Shown one piece after another: positions 32,976-44,247 of a stretch of DNA of 64,000 nt; positions within the stretch are counted from its first letter, which is position 1, and each line of letters opens with the position of its first letter. The stretch comes from Nelumbo lutea (lineage: Eukaryota > Streptophyta > Magnoliopsida > Proteales > Nelumbonaceae). Location: NCBI GenBank assembly GCA_022828595.1, contig JAKGHH010000001.1:208940348-209004347 (forward strand), given 5' to 3'. The notes under the pieces are model-generated. The model saw only the letters and a list, made by a program, of their open reading frames with translations, did not search any database and was not told the origin of the DNA. The translations under genes and the position numbers were made by a program.

Positions 32976-33452
32976 ACATAAAAAGACAGGTTTTAATCGG
33001 ATGGGTGGAATAGGAGATCTGATGGCTAGAAGCATCTTAGGTCACATTAAGTTGGCTAATCTAGAGTTTGAAAGTGGAATCTTGGTTTATTTATGGGTCA
33101 AATGGGGGAATTTTGTTGTGAAAATTAGTAGGTTGGCTAAGTATGGGGTTTGGGGATTAAAGACGATGTTCAATGTGATTGGGGGAATGTGGCTTGGGAG
33201 TTTTAAACTTTAAGGTTATCAACTAACGATGGACATTATGTGAATGGGGGTTCTATTAGGTTTATCGGATTGGGATAATATAGATCCAACAATGGACCTA
33301 GGGGCTTCTAGGCTAAGATTTGGCTTCTTTGGGTTTTAAGGGAGATTAGAATGGTCTGATTGGGTGGTAAATAAGTGCTTCTTCACCAAATGCTCATGGG
33401 TGCTCATTTGAATAAGCATTTAATTTTCAAATAAGTACTTCCAAACCCCGCC

Positions 33453-33965
33453 TAATATTGACCAAGTCAATGATTTTTGCAAGCATATTGTTTAGTGGTA
33501 AATGGATACAAAATTCTAGTTAAGTGAAAGGTCAATTGGTTTTATTGATTAATTTGACCATGGGATAAAAAAACTAATATTCAAAAATATCAATTGAAAC
33601 CATATTTTCCTCCTAACTTGACAAGTAGATTTATGATTTCATAGATTAATAATAAAAAATAAAAATAAATGGAAATTTTATAAAATGTATAGAAAAATTG
33701 AGCATGTCTTTAATATTATATGTTTGTCATATTAAACAATAATATGTTTGAAAAATATATAAAAAAAAATGATGCCTTACCCATGCATCAATGGCTTGGT
33801 CAAATAGGGTAGTGATTTAATCAATAAGGTCATCTAGTTGTTCATTAAGTCAATGGTTTGGATTAAAACATATTCTTTAATGTGTTTGCCTATTCAACTA
33901 AAAATAGAAAGCATTGAAATAAACCACAAATAACAAAATAATTAAATAAGAAGACTTGAAGCTTA
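33453..33965. other. A/T-rich DNA with one diverged unit of the 27.7-28.9 kb array
   Basis: 33590-33730 repeats the pattern GATT(A)ATAATAAAAAAT...TTTAATATTATAT(G)TTTGTCATATTAAACAATAA. No coding sequence. Confidence 0.5.
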
Positions 33966-35132
33966 GGCCATGTTTGGTTAAACTCTCATTCTTTCAAATA
34001 ATAAAATTCTAGAATGGGCAAAAAATGGCAGAATTTGAAAGAATGAGAAAGTGTTGTTATGAACCAAATACTTTTTCCAAAAAATGAATTATTTTTGTAG
34101 CAAGGATGAGAATCAATTTTAAACCCATTTGGTTACAGTTTCCAATTTTTTATTATTTTTTTATAATCCAAAATAATAATATCGGTAAGCATGCAATACT
34201 CATTGGCATATATACCAACAAAACATAAACAACCATGTGGACCACACATCAATAACACAAAATATGAAAAAAACAAGAAAATAAGAAATTATAAAAGCTT
34301 GCCTAGAGGAAATATAAAAGAAACAATTAACACTTGTTTAAAACTAATTGTTGAATTGAATAGGTAGTTGTGCAAATTGAGAAAAGAGCTTGGCCCTCCC
34401 TATTCTAAGTCAGGCTTGGACATGGATTTAGATCCACGTACTCAAGCTCGGGCCAACCTCAACCTGTTATCAAAAAAGCCTAACCTGAGCTCGAGTCCAA
34501 CTTGATAATATATTTATAGCAAAAATGTATTTTATATAATAAAAATGTATATTTAATATGTTCTTTTCTTTGTTTCTCTTATCGCTTTTCAATCCATAGT
34601 GAAATCTTTTATTAATTTTGGGTTTCAAGGTATTTTAATATAAATAAATTAGTTTTTATTGAGTAAAAATTTATTTTTTTTCAATTTTCTAGGTGGGCTT
34701 TAGGCTTTATATGAGGGTTGGGCTCGCTGGTTCGAGCTTAAGATCTAGGCCTAATGGTCGAGCTAGGCTCGGGCTTGGGCTTGAATGCATTCTGCTAATA
34801 TAGAGGCAAAGCTCATCCCAACCTGTGAACAAGTCCAATATGTCGGCATAAGATTTTACAATAATCTTATGCTGACAATTTATGACTGTCAAGGCATCGA
34901 CACAAAGCTTCTTTGAAGAATGAAAATGCGTAGCATGGTACATGATTATTTTTCATGTTGTAGGTTACCACAAATTTTCTACCATGGTCTGATTTTCATT
35001 TTGGAGAGAGAGACCCATGACAAGAAATTTGTAACCAAAAGCTCTAATGTTATCATTCTTCCCCATTCTTGCTTAGAATGAGTAAGTTAGAATTCAAAAA
35101 ATGAGGCTTATATCAACAAACCAAACATGGCC
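33966..35132. mobile_element. Harbinger-like non-autonomous element (~1.17 kb)
   Basis: GGCCATGTTTGGTT at 33966-33979 and its exact reverse complement AACCAAACATGGCC at 35119-35132 are the ends. Flanks are TTA at the left and TAA at the right. The interior has a GAGCTCG/GGGCTCG-type inverted pair (34395-34500 and 34700-34790) that may be a nested hAT MITE. No transposase. Confidence 0.7.
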
Positions 35133-35220
35133 TAAATCACTAGGTTGAAAGGCAACAAGTCTACCAATAAATCATGTTTTGATTATTTATCTTTATTAAA
35201 TGGTTCTAATAAAAGCACTA

Positions 35221-35249
35221 AAATAATAATAATAATAATAGTAGTAGTA

Positions 35250-35301
<52 letters not shown>
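35221..35301. repeat. (TAA)n microsatellite with a (TAG) block
   Basis: Trinucleotide run AATAATAAT with TAGTAGTAGTAG inside. It creates a spurious open frame of poly-isoleucine. Confidence 0.95.
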
Positions 35302-35304
<3 letters not shown>

Positions 35305-35841
35305 TACACTACATTTATTGGTTTACCAAAAAAATACAAATCAAATATAATCTGACTTCATTAATTTGATGTTAACCTATTAATATCCTTGCGTCCATGC
35401 CAACTAATTTTTCAATGCTGATTCTTTGATCATTCACTTATTAACATATACCGATTTTCTTATCGGCACCAATTACTTTAATGAAGTGAATGACCCCATA
35501 TTAAGTACGGGGAATCAGTAATGTTAAATTTACATTATGGAATCAATAATGTTAAACTTATATTTATTAATGTTTTAAATAATTATTAAAATTTCAATAA
35601 ATATTTATTTTAAATAATAGATTTTCAATAATTATTAGAATATGGATAGTTTTCTTTTATTATGATACATAGATTAACTGAGATTGATAGAATGTAAGCA
35701 GAAGTGGTTGTGGATAACCACTTTTGCATTTTTTGCATTTTATTAAGAATTGATTGAAAATGGTGGCACTAGGTTGTGGGTTTTAGCAGCAATTTCTCGT
35801 AGATTGCCATGTGTCTAGCCTCCAGAATGGTAGGGTGCTGT

Positions 35842-36893
35842 TAGGGGTGAGCAAAAAAAACCATACTGACTGAAAAAATTGATCGAAACCGATCGAAAAC
35901 TCGGTTAACTGAACCAGTCGGTTCGGTTTTGGTTTGATATTCTTAAAAAACCGACAATTCCGGTTCGATTTTGGTTAACCTTTAAAAAAAATTGCAGTTA
36001 ACCGAACCTACCGTTATATGTATACTAATAGTCTATATTTTTTAAAATCGAATAGGCTTCTTGCAGATTTCTAATATATAATAAAATATATTATATTTTA
36101 TTTTTAAGTGCAATCCTCTGTTGCTTAAATACAGTCATCTATTGTATAATATATTATATATTATATTTTCTCTTTTAACTTTTAAGTACAATCTTCTCTC
36201 TTCTGTCGTTTTCTCTTTTCAATGATTTAGCTTTTCAATTTTCATGATTTATATATTATATTTCCTATTGTAGACTTGCAGATCTAGAGCGACACGCATC
36301 CACCTACGACGCGCATCCCCGTGCAATCCGATAGTTCGACAACTTTTCATGATTTCCTCTCTTTGAATCAAATTAACTTAAAAGACTAAACGCCATTCCC
36401 TTTCTCTCTCACTCTTAGTTCTCAGTCTCTCATCTCTTTAGTCTTCTTCTTCCCCAAACTAACCGATGGCCTCCGAGTCTTCGATCGACAACCTCCGGGC
36501 TTCGATTGACAAGCGACGACCTTCAATTTCTCAATCTCTCATCTCTTAGTTCTCTCTCTCAGACTAAATGTCTTTCCCTTTCTCTCTCACTCTCAGTTCT
36601 AAGTCTCTCATCTCTCTAGTCTTCTTCTTTCCTAGATCGACCAACGGCCTCTGAGTCCTCAGTTTCTCATCTCTTAGTTCTCTCTCATCTCTGTCTTTGT
36701 CTCTTTTTAATATTTTGAGTGCATAAAAAATCGAAAAACCGAACTGTAGTTAACCGATCCATCGGTTAACCAGTCGACCAGTTAATCGATTGCATTGGTT
36801 TGATTTATGTTCAAATATTCAAAAAATCGATCAGGTTGGTTCGGTTAAAAAAATAATCCCACGGTTCGGTTAACTGAACCGTGAGCACCCCTA
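35842..36893. mobile_element. Non-autonomous hAT element (~1.05 kb), GGTTAACCG-rich
   Basis: Ends TAGGGGTGAGCA and the TGAGCACCCCTA-type right end share TAGGGGTG as inverted repeats. Flanks GGTGCTGT (35834-35841) and GATGTTGT (36894-36901) match at 6 of 8. Subterminal parts are rich in CGGTTAACTGAACC words. The interior has two imperfect copies of a pyrimidine-rich block with CTTTCTCTCTCACTCT and AGTCTTCTTCTT (about 36385-36500 and 36565-36680). No transposase. Confidence 0.75.
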
Positions 36894-36901
36894 GATGTTG
36901 T

Positions 36902-37535
36902 AGCCTGTAGCCTGGTTATGGGTTGTGGATTTTAGCGGGAATTTCTCATAAATTGTCACGTGTCTAGCTTTATAGAAAATGAGAAGCCCACTTGTCTAAA
37001 TGGGGGTAGTGGGCCGTGAGGTTTAACAATAACTTCTTAAAAAATGCATATATCTAAATTTCTAGAAAAATGAAAAGCCACATGTCTAAATGATGGAGGT
37101 ATAGCTTGAAAACCTTCCTATAAAAATATATTAGATGACCCTCTTTTCTTCAAAAAAGAAAGTCAATCTGTACCACCTTGAGCGAACCAAGTTCAGCATG
37201 GTCGATTTATCTGGTTGGATGTTGGAGACCGGACCCCCTTATAACATTGGCTACAATATTCCCAAATAGAAAACGTGGTATTTCCAACAAGGCAAAATTC
37301 CCATTTGTTTCTCCCTACATGGGCTATGCTTGGATTTGCAATCCTTGGGTTTGGGGCTGGCCCAAGATTTCAGGTTTTTTCCTTTTAATTTTTGGGCTGG
37401 GCCTAGGTCCAGCCAAGTATCTTAAACCCGATTGGGGACTTGGAGCCTGAACTTATCTTATTCTAATTTTAGCTTAATTTGAATTTGACCCAATTATACA
37501 CAGTTATATGTATAAATATATTTAAAATGGATTCA
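36902..37535. other. Intergenic, three degenerate ~80-150 bp repeats
   Basis: GTTGTGG(G/A)TTTTAGC(A/G)G(C/G)AATTTCTC(G/A)TA(G/A)ATTG and GTGTCTAGC occur before the hAT element (about 35773-35822) and after it (36918-36970), with a weaker third copy (37012-37065). No gene. Confidence 0.5.
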
Positions 37536-37540
37536 TTAAC

Positions 37541-38345
37541 TGATGGAGGAAGATTTGACCCAACCACTTGGCCATACGACATGTGGAAGCAACCGAAAGT
37601 GACCTGGCAGAAACGCCAGCTCGGCATGGCAGCGGGCCCCATAACCCAAGCTCCGAGCAAAAAGTCAGCTCCCCCAAAGGGGAACCTACAACCCGAGCTC
37701 CGAGCTGAAGAGTCCTAATCTCCCCAAGGAGGAACCCGAGCTCTCCATTCAAGGTCCTAGGCCTTACAAAAAGCACAAAAGGCAAAGACCCAAACTGCCC
37801 ACCCAAGGGCAGTTCGGGCCATACTTCTGTTCGAACTCAAGACTTTACCTCACACACCACTTCGGCCCCAAGTCGCCTGACTGAACCATACCTGACACCC
37901 AGGAAGCCCGTACACGAAGGCGGCGCACCTGACTGATTAGGGGTCCGACACATGACAGCCGCCCCCCAACGGCCACCTGCCACTGCCATCTCAGATGTGG
38001 CAGGGATGACCCTAACAAGAAATAGTGGAGGTTATGACACTCGAAATGACCCCCGATCTGGCAGAGGTAATGATACCCGAATTGACAGGGGTTCGGAAGT
38101 AAGTATACAAGGTGACTATAAAGGCCCCCATCTCATAGGGAAGAAGGTATGTGATATTTTGTGCATTCTAGTCTTGGAATCCATTGTTTCCTCTTGCCTT
38201 CTCAAGAGCACTAACTTGAGCTTCAGAGTGTTCCATCTGGGTTCCTCCCCGGAAGTCTCCAGTTCCTTCCTTGTTTCAGGCAACTTCAACTCTGTCGAAG
38301 GCGAGATAACTGGTGACTAGGACTTGACCAGATCGCGCATCATCA
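37541..38345 (+). repeat. 5' LTR of the gypsy element (805 bp)
   Basis: Starts TGATGGAGGAAG right after TTAAC and ends GCGCATCATCA before the primer-binding site. Likely promoter TATA box: CTATAAAGG at 38115-38123. Confidence 0.93.
38115..38123 (+). promoter_or_regulatory. TATA box in the gypsy LTR
   Basis: CTATAAAGG in the context CAAGGTGACTATAAAGGC, conserved in the 3' LTR at about 45727-45736. The position in the last third of the LTR suits a U3/R start. Confidence 0.65.
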
Positions 38346-38347
38346 TT

Positions 38348-38364
38348 TGGCGCCATCTGTGGGA
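38348..38364 (+). promoter_or_regulatory. Primer-binding site of the gypsy element
   Basis: TGGCGCCATCTGTGGGA lies two bases after the LTR end. TGGCGCC(A/G)TCTGTGGGA is common in plant gypsy elements of this kind and is usually read as a tRNA-derived primer site. Confidence 0.8.
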
Positions 38365-38392
38365 AGACTTCTAAAAGCCTCCCCTAACCTTT

Positions 38393-38393
<1 letters not shown>

Positions 38394-38437
<44 letters not shown>
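38394..38437 (+). repeat. (CT)n microsatellite in the gypsy leader
   Basis: About 22 CT units, just upstream of the first gag ATG (38458). Confidence 0.95.
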
Positions 38438-38439
<2 letters not shown>

Positions 38440-38457
38440 AAAGAAACCTTAGCTTCC

Positions 38458-40338
38458 ATGGCTTCTCCTAGCAGCAGCAGGCACAACGCCAACTTGAGTG
38501 CTGTAGGGGAACACCCCCAGCCTGCCATTGTGTGCATAGGACAATTCATCATCCCCCTATCAACGGATGGAATCCCTAGCCTCAACGCATCAAGCATGGT
38601 GGCACCTGTGAACATTCCCCTTCCCCTCCCTGTCGAGACAACCTTTGCCGAACCAGCTATTGTCCCTCTAGCGACTAGCCAAAACTAGTTTGATGACTTG
38701 ATGCAGTGCATGCGGGCGATGCAAGGCCAAATGCAGCAGCTCCAGCAACATCAGCTCCATCAGCAGCAAGTACTGCACCACATTTCTCAGTATCACTATC
38801 AACACCAGTTCCCCCAACTGCCTCGGAACCAACCATAGCTCCCACCTCGGCACCCTGCTCTGAAGCTGGCCAAGCCCTCCCCTCAGGGCGGGCATCCTCA
38901 CCGAGGAGGAGCCTTCCAACTCTAGGACCCCTCCAAGAGCCAGGCCTCATCCCCACGCAGGAGGGAAAGACTAATCACCCCCGCCTAGCAACTCGTCGGC
39001 GGATCGGGAACCTCCTTGCCAGTAAAGTCAGCACCTTGACATTCTAAGTTCGAGCTCCCTCTCACAGAGAACCAGTTCGGTGTCTTGGCAGCGGACTACC
39101 AGCAATCCGGGCCAATCAACCTCGGCAACACCGAGGCAAGTAGCACCAACACCAGGCCCTCTAAGCAGCAATGAAGATGCCGGCGAAGTCATCGAACTAC
39201 CACCTGCATCCTGCTTTAGCTCCGAGGTAAAGAAGAAAGAAGCTCAAACGAGGTGAAAGTTGCCCCTATTCTTTCAGTTTCTTCCCCCCTATCATCAGAA
39301 CTCCTTGCGGTTCCCATGCCCAAAGATTTCAAACTCCCTCCCCTAGACAAGTATGATGGGTCCTTTGACCCCAATGACCACGTCGATGCTTTCTAGTCCC
39401 AAATGCACCTGGCGAGGCCCAACGAGTCCTGCACGTGTGTGGCCTTCACTACAACCTTCAGGGGAGTAGCCCGCACCTAGTACAGGAACTTGGCCCCCAG
39501 GTTGATAAGAAGCTGAACTCAGTTCGTGCAGGTCTTCACCGCACACTTTGTTACCAGCAATCCTCAGAATAGTCAAGAAGGAAGGAGAGTCCATCCGGGG
39601 CTATATCAAGCGGTTCAATGATTCATGCTTGCAGATACTACGCCTAGACCCCGCAGTACAGCTCACGGCAGCCAAGAGGGGCGTGATACACAAGGAGTTC
39701 AGGTGGCACATGATAGTCAACCAGCCCGCAGGGGCGTGATACACAAGGAGTTCAGGTGGCACATGATAGTCAACCAGCCCGCGACCGTAGCCGAGTTCCT
39801 CAAGCTCACGGACAAATTCATAAGAACACAGGAGAAGATCAACCAAAGGACTGAAGGCGGGATCGAAAAGAGGAAGAGGGAAGGCGAGCCCTCCAACTCA
39901 GATGACAGGAGAAAGAGAGACCCAGCTCGGGGGGCCAAAGCCATGCCAGTCGTTCCGGGCTCCCTTAGCAGGTCGGGCGGACTACACGCCCTTAAATGCG
40001 AAGCGGGCGGAGATCCTAATGACGATCAAAGATGCCCTGTATGTGAAGTGGCCACCTCGTTTGAAGGGAAACCCGAATGAGAGGAATAAAAACTTGTACT
40101 GCAGCTTCCATAGGGACCAAAGTCATAGCACCGAGCATTGTAATAATCTCCGCGATGAGATAGAGGAGCTTATCCGTCGCGGGTATCTACGAAATTTTGT
40201 ACAACAACATAATAATAATAATAGTAATAAGACAGGTCGGAAGGGAGAGCACAACAAAAATGCTCCCGAGTCTAGCAGCCGACTGACTGAACCACAGAAG
40301 CAGCCCCCGAGGAAAGACCAATTCATGGAACAATCCAC
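38458..40338 (+). pseudogene. Gypsy gag, broken by stops and a 53-bp duplication
   Basis: The first ATG (38458) opens MASPSSSRHN; a Gln/His-rich coiled stretch follows (about 38700-38815). The conserved capsid block begins at PKDFKLPPLDKYDGSFDPNDHVDAF (about 39320) and goes on with FTTTFRGVAR. A 53-bp tandem duplication (39678-39783) shifts the frame. A CSFHRDQSHSTEHCNNL zinc-like block and EEIEELIRRGYL-type helix (40100-40195) end gag. At least seven stops interrupt it. Confidence 0.85.
39678..39783 (+). repeat. 53-bp tandem duplication in gypsy gag
   Basis: GGGGCGTGATACACAAGG starts at 39678 and at 39731, copies identical or nearly so through CAACCAGCCCGC. The length is not a multiple of three. 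Confidence 0.92.
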
Positions 40339-40614
40339 GTGATGGTTGGAGGATCAATCGTAGCAGGATGCACCTCGGCAGCACCTCAGGCATCAACCCA
40401 GGAGGCCGCAAGGGAAGAACAAAATCCCCCAAAGCGGCCTAGGACGGAAGACCCCATGTTCTTCACTGAAGATGATGCATGCGGGGTCCACTACCCCCAC
40501 GATGACGCACTTGTCATAAAGATGAAGATCAGCGACTTCAAAGTCCGGCGGGTACTCATTGACTCCGGCAGTTCGGCAGACATCCTCTTTAAAGTAGCCT
40601 TCGACAAGCTCTAG
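40339..40614 (+). pseudogene. Gypsy aspartic protease
   Basis: Retropepsin-like domain: ALVIKMKISDFKVRRVLIDSGSSADILF with the catalytic DSG triad preserved at about 40551. The frame ends at a TAG (40612) soon after FDKL. It continues in the next frame with VGFSEEEVRPLGKVTIPV and VVATLSPYNAIVGQP (40630-40893), the flap and C-terminal half of the domain. Confidence 0.85.
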
Positions 40615-41202
40615 TTTTGAGAGAGTGGCTTGAAGCCCGCGAACACTCCGCTGGTCGGCTTCAGCGAAGAAGAGGTCAGACCCCTGGGAAAGGTCACAAT
40701 ACCTGTGGAAGTCGGCACGTGGCCTAGCACGGTAAGACGTAGTCACGATTTCTTGGTGGTCGCGACCCTCTCCCCCTACAATGCCATAGTAGGTCAGCCG
40801 ATCACCCACACTTTAAAAGCAGTGGTGTCCACTTACTATTTGGCCATGAAGTTCCCAACGGGATTCGGCATCGGGATAGTGTGGGGTGACTAGCTCGAGT
40901 CCCGCAAGTGCTACATTGCCGCCCTCAAGGGAAAGGCCAAAGTAACCAGCGACCTCGAACTGGAGTGACCTACGGAACAGAACGAGGAGCGAGCTGCACC
41001 AACAGAGGAAACTGTTCCCATCTCTGTCTCGGTAGAGGACCCCGCCAGATTACTTCAGGTCGGAGCATCCCTTGAAGAACCCCTGCAATCTGAACTGGTA
41101 CGCTTCTTACTCAATAACTTAGATGTTTTCGCTTGGTCCACGACAGAAATGCCTGGCATAGACCCTATGCTCATAACTCACAAGCTCAATACTGACCCTG
41201 TA

Positions 41203-41909
41203 GTCAGACCCATTAGATAAAAGAAACGCAACTTAGCCCCAGAACGCTAAAGGGTGGTCGATGAGGAGGTCGAGAAACTCCTCGCAGCAGACTTCATAAG
41301 GGAAGTTCATTACCCGAGTTGGGTAGCCAACCCAGTTCTGGTAAAAAAGGCAAACGGCAAGTGGTGCATGTGCGTCGACTACACCGACCTGAATCGAGCT
41401 TGCCCGAAAGATTGCTTCCCCCTCCCCAGGATCAACTGCCTAGTGGACGCGACCTCGGGACACGAGTTGCTAAGCTTCCTGGATGCCTACTCGGGCAACA
41501 ACCAAATCAGGATGGACCCGTCCGACGAGGAAAAAACCACCTTCATAACCGAGTTTGACCTGTACTGCTACATTCGGACTGCAAAATGCTGGGGTGACCT
41601 TCCAAAGGCTCGTGAATAAGCTGTTTCAGCCCTTAATTGGCACGAAGATAGAATGTTATGTAGACGACATGGTCGTTAAGACACAGTTTTCGGATGAAAT
41701 TTATACAAGACTTGCATTCCGTCTTTCAAATTCTGCGTCAATTTAGCATGAAACTAAACCCAAACAAGTGTGTCTTCGGTGTCACATCGAGTAAGTTCCT
41801 AGGGTACATCATCAACTGGCGCGGTATTGAGGCCAACCCGGACAAAATAAAAGCCATCTTAGATATGAGACCACCCCGAAAAGTAAAAAAAGGTTTAGAG
41901 GCCAAATAG
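41203..41909 (+). pseudogene. Gypsy reverse transcriptase
   Basis: Motifs in order: VEKLLAADFIREVHYPSWVANPVLVKK, CVDYTDLNRACPKDCFPLPRI, LSFLDAYSGNNQI, then, after a frame change near 41600, FGLQNAGVTFQRLVN and the catalytic YVDDMVVK (about 41658), followed by NPNKCVFGV and FLGYII. A TAA at 41218 precedes the RT start. The catalytic YVDD is intact, but two frameshifts break the protein. Confidence 0.9.
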
Positions 41910-41934
41910 CAGGATAGCCGCTCTGAGTCGTTTC

Positions 41935-42770
41935 ATGTCTAAATCAACAGACCATTGCCTGCCCTTCTTCAAGGCAATAAAAGGCAAAGGGTTCGAGTGG
42001 AACCCAAACTGCCAGCTCGCATTTGACGAGCTCAAGAAATACCTCGCCAGCATCCTGGTGTTGGCCAGGCCCGAAGAGGGCGATGTTTTAGAACTGTACC
42101 TCTCGGCAAGCGACGAAGTGGTCAGTTCGGTACTGATAAAGGAAGCAGATCGGGTCCAATGACCCATCTACTATGTTAGTAAGATATTGCAGGGAGCAGA
42201 AACAAGGTATCCAGAGATAGAAAAGCTAGCCTATGCACTGGTCATTGCGGCCTGCAAACTCCGCCCATATTTCCAAGCTCATACCATCATCGTCCTCACT
42301 GACAAACCCGTGAGATCGCACCCAGTTTGGTATCTCTCCTGGTTAGGCCGAGCGTGAACTGGGATGAAGAGCCCTAGATCCTTCACGTAGATGGCTCCTC
42401 AAATCAGTAGGGCAGCGAAGCCAATGTAGTTCTTCGCGGACCAAGTGGCACGAAACTGGAGTACGCGCTACGCTTCGAGTTCGCGGCATCCAACAATGAG
42501 GTGGAATACGAGGTGTTAATAGCAGGGCTAGCTCTGGCGCAAGAGGTAAAGGCAAAACACATAGTTATTTGCAGCGATTCCCAGTTTGTGGTCAACCAAG
42601 TTACAGGGGAATACGAAGCCTGTGAGCCAGCTATGATCGCCTACTTGGCAAAGGTAAAATAGGCACTGCTTAGCTTCCAGTCACACTTCATCAAGCAAAT
42701 CCTGAGGTCAGAGAACACTGAGGCCGACGCCCTGTCCCAGCTAGCCAGCACCAGTGACAACACCATGAGT
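41935..42770 (+). pseudogene. Gypsy RNase H region
   Basis: First comes the RT thumb and connection (KAIKGKGFEWNPNCQLAFDELKKYL, about 41975). Then a second RNase H-like domain with HVDGSS (about 42385), ASNNEVEYEVLIAGLALA and ICSDSQFVVNQV, ending at ENTEADALSQLAS (about 42715-42745). An additional RNase H of this type is a Tat-lineage trait. Several in-frame stops. Confidence 0.8.
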
Positions 42771-42959
42771 GCTGTGTACATAGAGGAGTTACCTCGGCCT
42801 AGCATTCTCCGGGGGGCAGAGGAGGTTGCTCTTGTCGCCCAAGCAGAACTGAGCTGGATTGACCCACTCGTGAGCTTCCTGCTACATGGAACCCTCCCCG
42901 CAGAACGCAACGCCGCCAGGAGGGTAGAGCGTTAGATAGCCAAGTATGTCATGATAGAC

Positions 42960-44062
42960 GGATGACTGTACCAAAGATCTTACACGCTCTTCTACTTGTG
43001 CCGTTTGCGACCTCCCAAATTCGAGCTCGTATTCCGCAACATTCATGAAGGCCTATGTGGCGGACACTTGGGGGGCAGGGCCGTCGCTCAGAAGGCACTA
43101 CGGTAGGGGTACTATTGGCCAACAATGAAAGCAGACGCCGTCGGGCTAATTAGGAAGTGCGAGAAGTGCCAAAAGCACGCCAATATTCACCATCGGCCCA
43201 CCGCCGACCTCAAGTACCTCACCAGCCCATGGCCCTTCGCACAATGGGGAATCGACCTACTCGGGCCATTCCCGCCAGCAACAGAAGGAAGGAAGTTCCT
43301 AGTAATGGCAGTAGACTACTTCACCAAGTGGGTTGAAGCTGGAACTCTCGTAACCATCACAACTCGAAACGTCCAGAACTTCTTCTGGAAGAACATAGTG
43401 TGCCACTTCGGGCTACCTCGGGTGCTGACCTCCGATAACGGCAAGCAGTTCGAAGACATCAAATTCCAAGAGTGGTGCCAAGGCATGGAGATCTGGCAAA
43501 ACTTCACGTCGGTTGCGCACCCACAAGCAAACGGTCAGGCAAAGGTCACGAATAGAGCTATCCTCTGTGGACTAAAAGCTAGGCTAGACCGAACTAAAGG
43601 GTTATGGGCAGACGAGCTACCCAGCGTCCTATGGGCATACCGAACTACAGAGAAGACCACCATTGGAGAAACTCCCTTCAACCTCACCTACGGCACGGAG
43701 GCAGTCATCCCAGCCGAAATCGAAATCCCCTCACTTCGGTTGGAAGCATACAACGACAATACTAATAACGACGAGCTACGTACCAACCTCAACCTACTTG
43801 ACGAGGTGAGGGACTTCGGATACATTAGAACCGCAACATACTAGCAAAGGGTAGCTCGGTACTACAACGCTAGAGTTAAGAAACGAAACTTTCGCGTCAA
43901 CGACCTGGTCCTCCGCAAAATCATGGTACCTGCGCCCAACGTTGGCAAACTCGGGCCGAACTGGGAAGGACCCTACCGAGTGAAGAGAGTACCCGGGGGA
44001 GCATACGAGCTCGAGACCCTATAAGGTAAACAGATACCCCGGGCATGGAACATCGTCAACTT
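42960..44062 (+). pseudogene. Gypsy integrase with the third catalytic residue changed
   Basis: The zinc-binding part includes HEGLCGGHLGG and CEKCQKHA (43045-43180). The core has WGIDLLGPFP (first Asp, about 43245), SDNGKQFE (second Asp, about 43432) and HPQANGQAKVTNRAI (about 43520). Family members have Glu where this copy has Lys in QAK, so the DDE triad is lost. The C-terminal part has YNARVKKRNFRVNDLVLRK and GKLGPNWEGPYRV. A TAG at 43842 and another at about 44022 interrupt it. Confidence 0.9.
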
Positions 44063-44127
44063 GAGACGATTTTACCTAAACATTACCAAACTAAGCAGGC
44101 CATGAGCCACTACTAGAGCCTAAGGGC

Positions 44128-44247
44128 CAGAATGCCGAGCTAGCAAAGACCTCGGCACCCTAAGGCCCAGAATGCCGAGCTAACAAGGACCTCGACACCG
44201 AAAGGGGCAGAATACCAAGCTAAAGATGACCTCGACGATTAGGGGAT
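44128..44247 (+). repeat. Three 40-bp tandem repeats after gypsy integrase
   Basis: CAGAATGCCGAGCTA(G/A)CAA(A/G)GACCTCG begins at 44128 and 44168, with a third diverged copy at 44208. Period is 40 bp. Confidence 0.9.

Larger units (their letters stand above)
29431..33366. other. Insert inside the MITE: non-coding, repeat-rich
   Basis: The start (ACGACTCACTTGGGTTAGTATGGAGTTG...AATAGGCACCCCTCTCTC) resembles leader regions I associate with large non-coding LTR-type elements, but LTRs cannot be paired. It contains two MITEs, a ~190-bp tandem duplication, a purine-rich run (31540-31800) and a 169-bp array. The longest open frame (31355-31840, minus) is Phe/Ser-rich low complexity and not believed. 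Confidence 0.5.
29220..33452. mobile_element. Second copy of the Harbinger MITE, split by ~3.9 kb of inserted DNA
   Basis: The left half (29220-29430) aligns with 18947-19160 of the intact copy. The right half (about 33367-33452) aligns with its last 85 bp. The two outer ends are flanked by TAA at 29217-29219 and 33453-33455. The inserted DNA (about 29431-33366) begins TGTAAGCATCAGAG. About 11 bp of MITE seem lost at the junction. The insert has no clear TSD. Confidence 0.85.

Noticed and set aside
27750..33000. CRISPR-like repeats
   Set aside because: Repeats are long, diverged and without spacers; plant nuclear DNA, so no CRISPR context.
35145..35369. 74-codon frame with a poly-isoleucine tract
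   Set aside because: Direct translation of the (TAA)n microsatellite.
37178..37450. 90-codon frame before the gypsy element
   Set aside because: No recognisable domain; in repeat-derived DNA with Gly/Leu-rich translation.
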